Shown here: one piece after another, positions 6,545-13,046 of the stretch
Layout: each line of letters starts with the position of its first letter
Position numbering within the stretch: the stretch's first letter is position 1
NCBI GenBank assembly: GCA_030746295.1
Contig: JASLMY010000139.1
Span: forward strand, 1 to 13,046
From: Alphaproteobacteria bacterium
Lineage (GTDB): Bacteria; Pseudomonadota; Alphaproteobacteria; GCA-2731375
Direction: 5' to 3'
Length of the DNA: 13,046 bases
The notes under the pieces: generated by a model
Seen by the model: only the letters and a program-made list of their open reading frames with translations
Told to the model about the DNA's origin: nothing
Databases searched by the model: none
Program-made: the position numbers and the translations under genes

Positions 6545-7750
6545 CTAGTCGTCGCCGGTCGAGGCCAGGACGACTGCCCGTCGAGACTCGGCGGGCAGGA
6601 AGAGCGTGCAGGCGAAGGCGATGAGGGCCGCCGTGCCGAGGACGACGAAAAGGCCGTCCAGGTTGCCGGTCATGCCATGGATCACCGGGATCAGGGCGAC
6701 GCCGATGGTGCTGACGCCGAGCGTGAGCACGAACTTGACGCCGAAGACCTGACCACGCCAGTGCGGCGGCGTGTGTCGCGCCAGAAGCGCGTTCTCGGCC
6801 GGTTGGCCGATGACGTTGAAGCTCGCCATCAGGATCGCGGCACCTACCAGCACCGGCCCGAAGGCGTAGAAGCCGAAGATGCAGGCCGGCGCTAGAAGCC
6901 CCTGCGAGGCCGCATAGACGAGCTTCAGCGAGTAGCGGTCGGCGAGCTCGCCGCCGATCAACTGGGTCAGGCCCGAGACCAGGAAGCAGATGCTGACCAG
7001 GCCGCCGATGCCGATCAGCGACGACCCCACCATGTCGGCGAGCCGCTCCTCGAAAATCTTCGGCAAGGCATAGGACATCGCCTGATAGACCAGGCCGGCG
7101 ACGACTACGGTGACCGCGAGGACGGCGAAGACGCGCTTGATGTCGCCGGCGCTGCTCGTCGGTTGCGGGGCCGCGTCGTCTGCCCGCTCGACGATCCAAC
7201 CGAGCCGGAGCGTCAGAATGAGGCCGAGCCCGACGATGATGGAGATAACGCCCGGGACGATGAAGGCGGCGCGCCAGCCCGCCAACTCGGCCAGGCCGCC
7301 GGCGACCAGCGCCGCCAGGGCGGTGCCAAAGCTGCCGAGGACGCCGTTGAAGCCGAGGGCGCGGCCCCGATTGACCGCGTGCTTCAAGAGCCAGGGGATG
7401 CCGACTGGGTGGTAGATCGAGGCGAAGGTGCCGAGCAACGCCAGGCCGACCGCGACGCCGACGGGCCCGTCCGCCAAGCCGGTCCAGATCGAGCCGAAGC
7501 CGGTGCCGAGAAAGAAGACCGCCATCATGCCGGCCGCGCTCCACTTGTCGCCGAGCCAGCCGGCCGGCAGCGCGCCGGCCCCGAACATCACCGCCCCCGG
7601 AATCGAGAGCGCCATCAGCTCGGCGTAAGGGAGTTGCCACTGGTGCTCCAAAACCAGCACGACGGTGGCATAGAAGAGCACGAACATGTGGCTGAAGACA
7701 TGCGCGATGCCGGCGAAGCCGAGGGTCAACGGGGTGGAGAGACGCTGCAT
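6545..7750 (-). CDS. Major facilitator superfamily transporter (Fsr-like)
   Basis: A 401-residue inner-membrane protein with about 12 hydrophobic segments in two halves joined by a polar central loop (roughly 190-210, rich in D, A, P and S). A motif-A-like loop, GWLGDK (64-69), follows the second segment, and a repeat of it, GGELADRYS, is in the second half. The overall pattern resembles fosmidomycin-resistance-type and other small-molecule efflux permeases of the family, but the substrate is unknown. No strong ribosome site precedes the ATG at 7750; a possible TATAGT -10 box lies about 30 nt upstream. It converges on metY with only 5 nt between stops, and is divergent from the proline racemase-family gene. 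Confidence 0.88.
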   Translation of the reverse strand: MQRLSTPLTLGFAGIAHVFSHMFVLFYATVVLVLEHQWQLPYAELMALSIPGAVMFGAGALPAGWLGDKWSAAGMMAVFFLGTGFGSIWTGLADGPVGVAVGLALLGTFASIYHPVGIPWLLKHAVNRGRALGFNGVLGSFGTALAALVAGGLAELAGWRAAFIVPGVISIIVGLGLILTLRLGWIVERADDAAPQPTSSAGDIKRVFAVLAVTVVVAGLVYQAMSYALPKIFEERLADMVGSSLIGIGGLVSICFLVSGLTQLIGGELADRYSLKLVYAASQGLLAPACIFGFYAFGPVLVGAAILMASFNVIGQPAENALLARHTPPHWRGQVFGVKFVLTLGVSTIGVALIPVIHGMTGNLDGLFVVLGTAALIAFACTLFLPAESRRAVVLASTGDD

Positions 7751-7780
7751 GGCGAGAACCGATTGTCAGGGACGAGCGGC

Positions 7781-7786
7781 ACTATA
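7781..7786 (-). promoter_or_regulatory. Candidate -10 box for the MFS gene
   Basis: On the minus strand this reads TATAGT (5 of 6 consensus bases), 30 nt before the MFS start, in the 104-nt divergent gap. There is no clear -35 hexamer; TTTCCG lies at 16 nt. The same place holds an imperfect CTAT/ATAG dyad (7782-7798) that could bind a regulator of either gene. No good promoter for the plus-strand gene is visible. Confidence 0.35.
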
Positions 7787-7842
7787 GCCGATCGATAGCG
7801 GTCGGAAAGACCCTGGGCTAGGCTTTGCTGTCAGTCACTGGC

Positions 7843-7847
7843 AGGAG
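7843..7847 (+). promoter_or_regulatory. Ribosome binding site deciding the proline racemase-family start
   Basis: AGGAG lies 7 nt before the ATG at 7855 and only 1 nt before the ATG at 7849. This places the functional start at 7855. Confidence 0.7.
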
Positions 7848-7854
7848 AATGCGG

Positions 7855-8916
7855 ATGCGCTGGGACCGGGTGCTGAGCGTGGTGCACGCCCATGCCGAGG
7901 GCGAAGTCGGCCGGGTCATCACCGGCGGCGTGGTCGAGGTGCCGGGGGCGACGATGCTGGAGAAGAAGCAGCATCTGGAACGCAATGGCGACGAGCTGCG
8001 TCGCCTCTGCATCTTCGAGCCGAGGGGCGGGCCGACGATGTCGGTCAACCTGGTGCTGCCGCCGACCGACCCGGCGGCCGCCGCCGGCATGATCGTCATG
8101 GAAGCGGCCGAATACCCGCCGATGTCGGGCTCGAACGCAATCTGCGTCGTCACCACGCTGTTGGAGACCGGCATGGTGGCGATGCAAGAGCCCGAGACCA
8201 TCGTCGTGCTCGACACACCGGCCGGGCTGGTGACGGCGACGGCGATCTGTCGGGACGGCAAATGCGAGCGGGTCAGCCTCGAGAGTGTGCCGGCCTTCGT
8301 CGACCGCCTGGATGCCCGGCTCGAGGTCGCCGGCATGCCGACCGTCACTTGCGACATCGCCTATGGCGGCGCCTTCTTCGCCCTCGTCGATGCAAGCGCC
8401 CTCGGCTTCGCGCTGCGCCCCGACGAGGCCCGCGATCTGGTGTTGCTGGGACAGAAGGTCACGCTCGCGGCGGCCGAGCAGCTAGCCGTCAAGCACCCCG
8501 AGACACCGGCGATCAACACCGTCTCCTTCACCCATTTCGGGACCGCGCCGGACGACCAAGGGGTGAGGAAAAGCGCCGTCGTCATGCAGCCGGGCCGCCT
8601 CGACCGCTCACCCTGCGGCACCGGAACCATGGCCAAGCTGGCGGCCCTGGATGCCCGCGGCGAGCTGGCCGACGGCGCGCCCTTGGTGCACGAAAGCCCG
8701 ATCGGCACCCGTTTCACCGCCGAGATCGTGGCGCGCACGCGGGTCGGCGACAAGACGGCGGTGGTGCCCAGGCTTTCAGGCCGAGGCTGGGTCACGGCCA
8801 GCATGCAGATCGGCGTCGACCCGAGCGACCCGTTCCCCGCCGGCTTCGTCATGCCCGATGTCTGGGGGCCCGACGCGGCGGCCTTGATGGCCGGCCCCAA
8901 GCTGTCGGCCGACTAG
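7855..8916 (+). CDS. Proline racemase family protein (hydroxyproline epimerase/dehydratase-like, Ser/Cys type)
   Basis: A 353-residue enzyme of the proline racemase/4-hydroxyproline epimerase/trans-3-hydroxyproline dehydratase family, which uses two facing residues for proton transfer at the alpha carbon. The first catalytic position is serine (S91 in PPMSGSNAI, where racemases have MCGH). The second is cysteine (C254 in SPCGTGT). Family-wide parts include ATMLEKKQHL (32-41), DTPAGLV (120-126) and AYGGAFFALVD. The Ser/Cys arrangement argues against a classical Cys/Cys proline racemase and against the Cys/Thr dehydratase type; a hydroxyproline epimerase-like activity is a reasonable guess. No other hydroxyproline catabolic gene is nearby, so the pathway is unresolved. 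Its stop overlaps the ctaA stop (CTAG). Confidence 0.9.
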   Translation: MRWDRVLSVVHAHAEGEVGRVITGGVVEVPGATMLEKKQHLERNGDELRRLCIFEPRGGPTMSVNLVLPPTDPAAAAGMIVMEAAEYPPMSGSNAICVVTTLLETGMVAMQEPETIVVLDTPAGLVTATAICRDGKCERVSLESVPAFVDRLDARLEVAGMPTVTCDIAYGGAFFALVDASALGFALRPDEARDLVLLGQKVTLAAAEQLAVKHPETPAINTVSFTHFGTAPDDQGVRKSAVVMQPGRLDRSPCGTGTMAKLAALDARGELADGAPLVHESPIGTRFTAEIVARTRVGDKTAVVPRLSGRGWVTASMQIGVDPSDPFPAGFVMPDVWGPDAAALMAGPKLSAD

Positions 8917-9965
8917 GCTACGGGAAGCCGATAGAGCGCGAAAAGCGCCGCCGCGTACAAGACGAGGGCGCCGCCCTGGTGCAGCACGCCGAGCGTGACC
9001 GGTACGACGTAAAGCAAGGTCAGGACCCCGAGCCCGAACTGCAGCACCAACGCCGCGAGCATGAGGTCCAGGGCGCGGACGGTGCGTCGGTCGGAGACCG
9101 CCCGCCGACCGGAGATCCAGAGCCACAGAACCAGCGCTGCCGTCAGATAGGCCCCGATCCGATGATCGAACTGCACCGTCGTCGGGTTCTCGAAAAGGTT
9201 CAACCACCAGGGCGCGGCCTGCCAGAGCTCGTCCGGAAACCAGGCCTCGTTCATCATCGGGAAGGTGTTGTAATGGCGCCCGGCATCGAGGCCGGCGACG
9301 AGAGCGCCCGAGAGCGCCTGCGCGAAGACCAGGACGACGACGATCGCCGCGAGCCAGGAGAGCGATGAGGGCACCGGCCGGTCGCTCGGCGCCGCCGGCA
9401 AGAGAATGCGCCAGCCGAGCCAGAGCAATGGTGCCAGGATCAAGAGCGCCAAGCCCAAATGCGTGCCCAAGCGGTAGTGGCTGACATCGGGATGGTCGAC
9501 GAGGCCGCTCTTCACCATCCACCAGCCGACCAGCCCCTGGAGTCCCCCCAACAGGAAGACGCCGCCGAGCTTGAGTGCCAGGACGGCGTCGAGGCGGCGG
9601 CGCAACAGGTACCAGAGGAACGGCAGCAAGAACGCCAGGCCGATCAGTCGGCCCAGAACCCGATGCGCATACTCGAACCAGAAGATCATCTTGAACTCGG
9701 CCAGGCTCATGCCGAGGTTGACCTTCTGGTACTCGGGATACAGCTTGTAGCGCTCGAACTCGGCCTCCCAGGCGGCTTGGCCCAGCGGCGGCAGGATCCC
9801 GGTGACGGGATGCCAGTCGGTCATCGAGAGACCCGATTGGGTCAGCCGCGTGGCACCGCCCAGCATCACCATGGCGGCGACCAAGGCGGCGATCAGCAGC
9901 AGCCAAATGCCGACGCTACGCGGTGTTTGAGCCGCCAGAGGTTGCGCCGTCGAGGCCGTCGTCAT
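8913..9965 (-). CDS. ctaA: Heme A synthase (COX15/CtaA family)
   Basis: Heme A synthase is an inner-membrane enzyme that oxidises the C8 methyl of heme O to a formyl group, giving heme A for aa3-type cytochrome oxidase. The protein has 350 residues and about eight membrane segments in two related halves. The four heme-ligand histidines are visible: H101 in EYAHRVLGR, H169 in GTHLGLAL, H268 in FDHRIGAY and H329 in LHQGGAL. The N-terminal ATRLTQSGLSMTDW (38-51) is a family signature. The start at 9965 (MTTAST) is preferred; the in-frame GTG at 10022 has no ribosome site and adds a polar, non-conserved stretch. A perfect FNR/FixK-type box lies about 73 nt upstream, so expression probably depends on oxygen. 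It converges on the preceding gene with overlapping stops. Confidence 0.95.
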   Translation of the reverse strand: MTTASTAQPLAAQTPRSVGIWLLLIAALVAAMVMLGGATRLTQSGLSMTDWHPVTGILPPLGQAAWEAEFERYKLYPEYQKVNLGMSLAEFKMIFWFEYAHRVLGRLIGLAFLLPFLWYLLRRRLDAVLALKLGGVFLLGGLQGLVGWWMVKSGLVDHPDVSHYRLGTHLGLALLILAPLLWLGWRILLPAAPSDRPVPSSLSWLAAIVVVLVFAQALSGALVAGLDAGRHYNTFPMMNEAWFPDELWQAAPWWLNLFENPTTVQFDHRIGAYLTAALVLWLWISGRRAVSDRRTVRALDLMLAALVLQFGLGVLTLLYVVPVTLGVLHQGGALVLYAAALFALYRLPVA

Positions 9966-10031
9966 CACCCACCACTCCGAGGCCGCCTTGCCGTCGTCGC
10001 CGGAGTTTGCTCGATCCGCCACGACTGCGAT

Positions 10032-10045
10032 TTGATCTTCATCAA
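10032..10045. promoter_or_regulatory. FNR/FixK-type binding site upstream of ctaA
   Basis: TTGAT-CTTC-ATCAA is an exact match to the palindromic FNR/FixK/Anr consensus TTGAT-N4-ATCAA. It is centred at about 10038.5, about 73 nt before the ctaA start codon. In a sequence of roughly two-thirds GC, I estimate the chance of a random exact match in this window at about 0.001. If the protein binds at -41.5, RNA would start near 9997, where a weak CAAACT -10 (10009-10004) fits. Whether it activates or represses is not visible. Confidence 0.7.
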
Positions 10046-10069
10046 GGAAACCGACTCAGCAAGGCCGTG

Positions 10070-10095
10070 CCCCTCTCGCCTACCGACGAGAGGGG
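10070..10095. repeat. REP-like long hairpin between ctaA and tRNA-Pro
   Basis: CCCCTCTCG (10070-10078) pairs perfectly with CGAGAGGGG (10087-10095) around an 8-nt loop. No T run follows on either strand, so it is not a classical terminator. The sequence style (CCCCTCTC / GAGAGGGG) resembles dispersed intergenic palindromes seen in many high-GC alphaproteobacteria. Confidence 0.5.
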
Positions 10096-10106
10096 AGGTT
10101 GTGGCT

Positions 10107-10121
10107 CTTTCTGGCAGAAAG
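10107..10121. terminator. Small hairpin just downstream of tRNA-Pro
   Basis: CTTTCTGGCAGAAAG forms a 5-bp CTTTC/GAAAG stem, extendable with T-A, 8 nt past the encoded CCA end. It may mark the 3' processing or termination point of the tRNA transcript, possibly together with the longer hairpin beyond it. There is no T tract, so termination is unproven. Confidence 0.3.
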
Positions 10122-10129
10122 CATCAAAG

Positions 10130-10206
10130 TGGTCGGAGCGGCGGGATTCGAACCCACGACCTCCAGCTCCCCATGCTGGCGCGCTACCAGGCTGCGCTAC
10201 GCTCCG
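10130..10206 (-). tRNA. tRNA-Pro (anticodon GGG)
   Basis: A 77-nt tRNA with an encoded CCA end. The acceptor stem CGGAGCG (10206-10200) pairs fully with CGCTCCG (10140-10134), followed by A and CCA. The D arm is GCGC/GCGC. The anticodon stem CCAGC/GCTGG encloses the loop ATGGGGA, whose middle bases are GGG, reading proline CCC codons (and CCU by wobble). The T arm has the TTCGAAT loop. It lies downstream of merR on the same strand and has its own promoter. The nine-proline run in the adjacent MerR-type protein is encoded by CCG and CCA codons, which need other proline tRNAs. Confidence 0.97.
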
Positions 10207-10234
10207 TCTGGCATCGGACCTCCGACGCCCAGGC

Positions 10235-10263
10235 TATATAGCGGCCCCGACCCGGCGCCGCAA
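10235..10263 (-). promoter_or_regulatory. Promoter of tRNA-Pro
   Basis: On the minus strand, TTGCGG (10263-10258), a 17-nt spacer and TATATA (10240-10235) are followed by a GC-rich discriminator, as is usual for stable-RNA promoters. The -10 box also lies in the palindrome GCTATATAGC. RNA would start about 21 nt before the mature 5' end. Position and spacing make it credible; the -35 is only partial. Confidence 0.55.
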
Positions 10264-10268
10264 CGCTG

Positions 10269-10718
10269 TTAGCCGCGGCGCTCGAGGATTCGCGACAGGG
10301 CGACGAGCTCCGCCAGGATGTCCTCCAAGGCCCGGCGCTGCACCGCACTGATCCCCGGCTGCGGCGGTGGCGGCGGTGGTGGCGGCGGCTCGCCGCTCTG
10401 CCAAGCCTCCAGCCCCTGTCCCGCCTGGACCGCCCGGATCAGCGTGCGGGCGCCCCGCTCGCGCAGCAGCCTCTGCACGCCCTTGATCGTGTAGCCGTCG
10501 CCGTAGAGAAGCTGCTGGATGCCGCGCAGCAGGTCGATGTCCTCGGGTCGGTAATAGCGCCGGCCCCCGCCCCGCTTCATCGGCTTGATCTGCGGGAACT
10601 TGCCCTCCCAGAAGCGAAGCACGTGCTGCGCGACGTCGAGCTCGCGGGCCACCTCGCTGATCGTGCGAAAGGCTTGCGGCGACTTGCCGCCAACTTCCGA
10701 TCCGGCCGGTTCAGCCAT
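10269..10718 (-). CDS. MerR-family transcriptional regulator
   Basis: A 149-residue DNA-binding protein. Residues about 17-88 form a MerR winged helix-turn-helix: [20 protein letters not shown], then [22 protein letters not shown] and [11 protein letters not shown]. There is no cluster of cysteines and no large ligand domain, so it is not a typical metal or drug sensor. A run of nine prolines (111-119) links the DNA-binding part to a short C-terminal helix (about 125-147) that could pair two subunits. The start is 12 nt past the ihfA stop, with GAGGG overlapping that stop, so it is co-transcribed with ihfA. This ihfA-merR pairing is widespread in alphaproteobacteria; the target genes are unknown. 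Confidence 0.9.
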   Translation of the reverse strand: MAEPAGSEVGGKSPQAFRTISEVARELDVAQHVLRFWEGKFPQIKPMKRGGGRRYYRPEDIDLLRGIQQLLYGDGYTIKGVQRLLRERGARTLIRAVQAGQGLEAWQSGEPPPPPPPPPQPGISAVQRRALEDILAELVALSRILERRG

Positions 10719-10730
10719 CTAGGGGCGCCC

Positions 10731-11039
10731 TCAGGTCCGGCTGGTAAGAGCTCGGTTGACTTGGTCCTTCAAGACGTGGCTGGGGCGGAACACCAGCACG
10801 CGCCTGGGCGCGATCGGCACCTCCTCGCCGGTCTTCGGGTTGCGCCCGATCCGTCCCCCCTTGTGGCGGACCTGAAAGCTGCCGAATGAGGAAATCTTGA
10901 CCGAATCGCCGGCGACGAGGCTGTCGGAGATCTCGCTGAGCACGGCTTCGACGAGCTGGGCCGATTCGTTTCGCGACAGGCCGACTTCCTGATAGACGGC
11001 CTCGCTCAAATGCGCCCGCGTTACTGTTCTTCCAGCCAT
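10731..11039 (-). CDS. ihfA: Integration host factor subunit alpha
   Basis: One subunit of the heterodimeric IHF, which bends DNA sharply in recombination, replication and sigma-54 transcription. The protein has 102 residues, typical for IhfA. It has the helical N-terminal dimer part ([20 protein letters not shown]), the body strand [22 protein letters not shown] and the beta-arm with [11 protein letters not shown], whose proline wedges between DNA bases. The ATG at 11039 is chosen because GGAGGG lies 7 nt upstream and the family begins there; a start 14 codons earlier is not conserved. There is 143 nt between it and fabH, with its own candidate promoter. The neighbours fabH and merR match the alphaproteobacterial order. 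Confidence 0.95.
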   Translation of the reverse strand: MAGRTVTRAHLSEAVYQEVGLSRNESAQLVEAVLSEISDSLVAGDSVKISSFGSFQVRHKGGRIGRNPKTGEEVPIAPRRVLVFRPSHVLKDQVNRALTSRT

Positions 11040-11068
11040 GCCGCTGCCCTCCCAGGTGTTCACGCACG

Positions 11069-11097
11069 AGGGTATCGCCACGGGGGAAAGTCGTCAA
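11069..11097 (-). promoter_or_regulatory. Candidate promoter of ihfA-merR
   Basis: On the minus strand, TTGACG (11097-11092) is a good -35. At 17 nt there is TACCCT (11074-11069), a weak -10; GATACC at 15 nt is an alternative. It lies in the 143-nt gap after fabH, the only sizeable gap in this block, so separate expression of ihfA is plausible. Confidence 0.4.
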
Positions 11098-11182
11098 TGT
11101 TCAGAGGGATGGAACAGGCTGTTGAAGTCGTTTGGCGACCCAAGCGTGGCTCGGAGCCGGGCCGATGCGGCGGCGATCGGCG

Positions 11183-12160
11183 TTACCAGCGGGCCAGCGC
11201 CGCGCCCCAGGCAAAGCCGCCGCCCATCGCCTCCATCAGGATCAGATCGCCTTCCTTGATGCGGCCGTCGTCGACGGCGGCGCACAGGGCCAAGGGCACC
11301 GAGGCGGCCGAGGTGTTGCCGTGGCGGTCGACGGTCAAGACCACCTTCTCGGGCGAGAGACCGAGCTTGCGGGTGGTGCCGTCGATGATTCGCTTATTGG
11401 CCTGGTGCGGCACCAGCCAATCGATATCCTCGGGCACCAGGCCGTTCGCCTGCAAAGTCTCGTCGACGACCTTGGCGAGGTTGACGACGGCATGCCGGTA
11501 CACTTCTCGGCCGCGCATCCGTAAATGTCCGGTGGTCTGGGTCGAGGACGGGCCGCCGTCGACATAGAGCAGGTCGTGGTGGCGGCCGTCGGCGTGCAGG
11601 TGGGTCGAGAGGACGCCGCGGTCCTGGGCAGCACCGTTGCTCTTGCGGCCGCTGACGACGATGGCGCCGGCGCCGTCGCCGAACAGCACACAGGTGCCCC
11701 GGTCATCCCAATCGAGAATCCGCGAGAAGGTCTCCGCCCCGATCACCAAGGCGTTCTGCGACTGCCCGACCTTGATGAAATTGTCGACCACGGCCAAGGC
11801 ATAGATGAAGCCCGAGCAAACCGCCTGGACGTCGAAGGCCGCGCCCTGGCAGATGCCGAGGCGCGCCTGCACCTTGGTCGCGGTGGCGGGAAAGGTCTCG
11901 TCCGGCGTCGAGGTGGCGAGCACGATGAGGTCAATCTCGGACGCGTCCATGTCGGCGTGGTCGAGGGCGCGGACCGCCGCTTCGTAGGCGAGGTCGGAGG
12001 TCATCTCGCCCTGGGCGGCGATGTGGCGCGAGCGGATCCCGGTCCGCTCGACGATCCATTCGTCGCTGGTCTCGACCCGCTGCGCCAAGTCGTCGTTGCT
12101 GATCGTCTGCTCCGGCAGGTAGGAGCCGCATCCGCATATGACCGTTCGCACTTTGCTCAT
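11183..12160 (-). CDS. fabH: 3-oxoacyl-[acyl-carrier-protein] synthase III (KAS III)
   Basis: FabH starts type II fatty-acid synthesis by condensing acetyl-CoA with malonyl-ACP. The protein has 325 residues. The catalytic triad is complete: C115 in [10 protein letters not shown]252 in VPHQANKRI and N282 in RHGNTSAAS. The [12 protein letters not shown] terminus is also typical. [15 protein letters not shown] (31-45) is the conserved CoA-binding start region. The ATG lies 3 nt past the plsX stop with no clear ribosome site, so it probably depends on translational coupling to plsX. The pair plsX-fabH is conserved in many bacteria. Confidence 0.97.
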   Translation of the reverse strand: MSKVRTVICGCGSYLPEQTISNDDLAQRVETSDEWIVERTGIRSRHIAAQGEMTSDLAYEAAVRALDHADMDASEIDLIVLATSTPDETFPATATKVQARLGICQGAAFDVQAVCSGFIYALAVVDNFIKVGQSQNALVIGAETFSRILDWDDRGTCVLFGDGAGAIVVSGRKSNGAAQDRGVLSTHLHADGRHHDLLYVDGGPSSTQTTGHLRMRGREVYRHAVVNLAKVVDETLQANGLVPEDIDWLVPHQANKRIIDGTTRKLGLSPEKVVLTVDRHGNTSAASVPLALCAAVDDGRIKEGDLILMEAMGGGFAWGAALARW

Positions 12161-12163
12161 CGC

Positions 12164-13046
12164 CTAGCGCGCGGCCGCCCGGGCCGGCTGTTCCCGCATT
12201 CCGCCAAACCGTTTGAAATCGTCGATGATCCGTCGCTTGAGGTTGTTTTCCGCCATATCCGCTGCGACGCCGACGGCCGAAGCGAAGCCGGTCTTGTCGG
12301 CACCGCCGTGGCTCTTGACGCTGATTCCGTTGAGGCCCAGGAAGACCCCGCCGTTGTGGCTGCGCGGATCGAGCCTGGCCCTGGTCCGCTTGAGCGCACT
12401 GCCCGCCAGCAGGAAGCCGATCTTCGTGATCAGCGATTCCCCAAACGCCTCCCGGACGAGCTCGGCATAAAGCTTGACGCTACCCTCGGCCGTCTTCAGG
12501 GCGATGTTGCCGGTGAAGCCGTCGACGACGACGACGTCGGTCGTCCCCATGGTGATGTCGTCGCCCTCGATGAAGCCGAAGAAGTTCATCGGCAAGTCGG
12601 CATTCCGCAGGATCTGCGCCGCCAGCCGGACGGTGTCGTTGCCCTTGAGCTCCTCCTCGCCGACATTCAACAGCCCCACCTTCGGTCGCGGCATGCCCAG
12701 TACGGTTCGCGCGAAGGCGGCGCCCATGACGGCGAACTGCACCAGGTTGTTGGCGTCGCAGTCTACGTTGGCGCCGAGGTCGAGCACCACCGCCCGTCCC
12801 GTGACGGTCGGAAAGGTGCCCGCGATCGCCGGTCGGTCGATCCCCGGCAGGGTCCTGAGAACGAATTTCGACATCGCCATCAGGGCGCCGGTGTTGCCGG
12901 CGGAAACGACGCCATCGGCATCGCCAGCCGCTACCGAATCGATGGCCAGCCGCATGCTGCTGTTGCGGCCACGGCGCAACGCCTGGCTCGGCTTCTCCTC
13001 CGCCGAGACCACCTCGGGCGTGTGCCGGATCTCGGCGACGGCGGCC
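12164..13046 (-). CDS. plsX: Phosphate acyltransferase PlsX (partial, C-terminal about 293 residues)
   Basis: PlsX makes acyl phosphate from acyl-ACP, feeding PlsY in phospholipid synthesis. The frame is open to the window edge, so the true start is outside; a GTG at 13012 is internal and not a start, since the in-frame upstream residues (AEIRHTPE) continue the family sequence. Visible signatures are KPSQALRRGRNSSM, AGNTGALMA, VLDLGANVDC, GLLNVGEEELKGND and VDGFTGNIALKTAEG, all PlsX hallmarks. The tail (QPARAAAR) is a variable Ala/Arg end. About 45-55 N-terminal residues are missing, judging from the usual 340-350. It heads the visible plsX-fabH transcription unit. Confidence 0.95.
   Translation of the reverse strand, partial: AAVAEIRHTPEVVSAEEKPSQALRRGRNSSMRLAIDSVAAGDADGVVSAGNTGALMAMSKFVLRTLPGIDRPAIAGTFPTVTGRAVVLDLGANVDCDANNLVQFAVMGAAFARTVLGMPRPKVGLLNVGEEELKGNDTVRLAAQILRNADLPMNFFGFIEGDDITMGTTDVVVVDGFTGNIALKTAEGSVKLYAELVREAFGESLITKIGFLLAGSALKRTRARLDPRSHNGGVFLGLNGISVKSHGGADKTGFASAVGVAADMAENNLKRRIIDDFKRFGGMREQPARAAAR

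Noticed and set aside
4917..7640. A 907-codon open frame on the minus strand
   Set aside because: It runs antisense through metY and part of the CoA-binding gene and overlaps the MFS gene in another frame. The residues are Arg/Gly/Ala-rich shadow sequence with no domain. High GC makes stop codons rare.
9966..10022. A GTG start for ctaA 19 codons upstream
   Set aside because: There is no ribosome site and the added residues are polar and not typical; the ATG at 9965 fits the family.
1..13046. Defence island, prophage, integron or biosynthetic cluster
   Set aside because: Every long coding region is assigned to a common housekeeping or metabolic family; there is no integrase, transposase, repeat array or polyketide/peptide synthetase part. 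The tRNA-Pro has no duplicated 3' end nearby to suggest an integrated element.

Overview
The window is high-GC, gene-dense chromosomal DNA from a free-living alphaproteobacterium, most likely Rhodospirillales-like. Most sense codons end in G or C. The evidence for the lineage is the gene order: plsX-fabH-ihfA-merR followed by tRNA-Pro, and rplM-rpsI-argC followed by a gamma-carbonic anhydrase-like gene, both read here on the minus strand. Both blocks are recurrent alphaproteobacterial arrangements. I see no insertion sequence, integrase, CRISPR array, toxin-antitoxin pair or recognisable defence system.

Layout. (1) 1-3610, minus strand: ridA-like gene, PaaI-type thioesterase, rplM-rpsI (with a -35/-10 promoter and a hairpin terminator), argC with its own TATAAT box, and the start of a gamma-carbonic anhydrase-like gene cut by the window edge. 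(2) 3777-6539, plus strand: an ECHDC3-like crotonase without catalytic glutamates, then a promoter (TTGACA, 17 nt, TTGATT), a CoA-binding Rossmann protein and a PLP-dependent O-acetylhomoserine sulfhydrylase joined by an ATGA overlap. (3) 6545-7750, minus: an MFS transporter. (4) 7855-8916, plus: a Ser/Cys-type proline racemase-family enzyme. (5) 8913-9965, minus: heme A synthase ctaA, preceded by a perfect FNR/FixK-type box. (6) 10130-10206, minus: tRNA-Pro(GGG). (7) 10269-13046, minus: merR-type regulator, ihfA, fabH and the 3' part of plsX.

Functional themes are core metabolism and information processing: fatty-acid initiation (PlsX, FabH), nucleoid and transcription control (IHF alpha, MerR-type protein), translation (S9, L13, tRNA-Pro), arginine and methionine/cysteine synthesis (ArgC, MetY), heme A for the respiratory oxidase (CtaA), and housekeeping or salvage enzymes (RidA, thioesterase, crotonase, proline racemase family).

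The most notable signal is the exact TTGAT-CTTC-ATCAA palindrome 5' of ctaA, which implies oxygen-responsive control by an FNR/FixK-family protein. Secondary points are the low third-position GC of the ridA-like gene, the missing glutamates in the crotonase, a 9-bp REP-like hairpin between ctaA and the tRNA, and a nine-proline run in the MerR-type protein. I found no convincing new multi-gene system.
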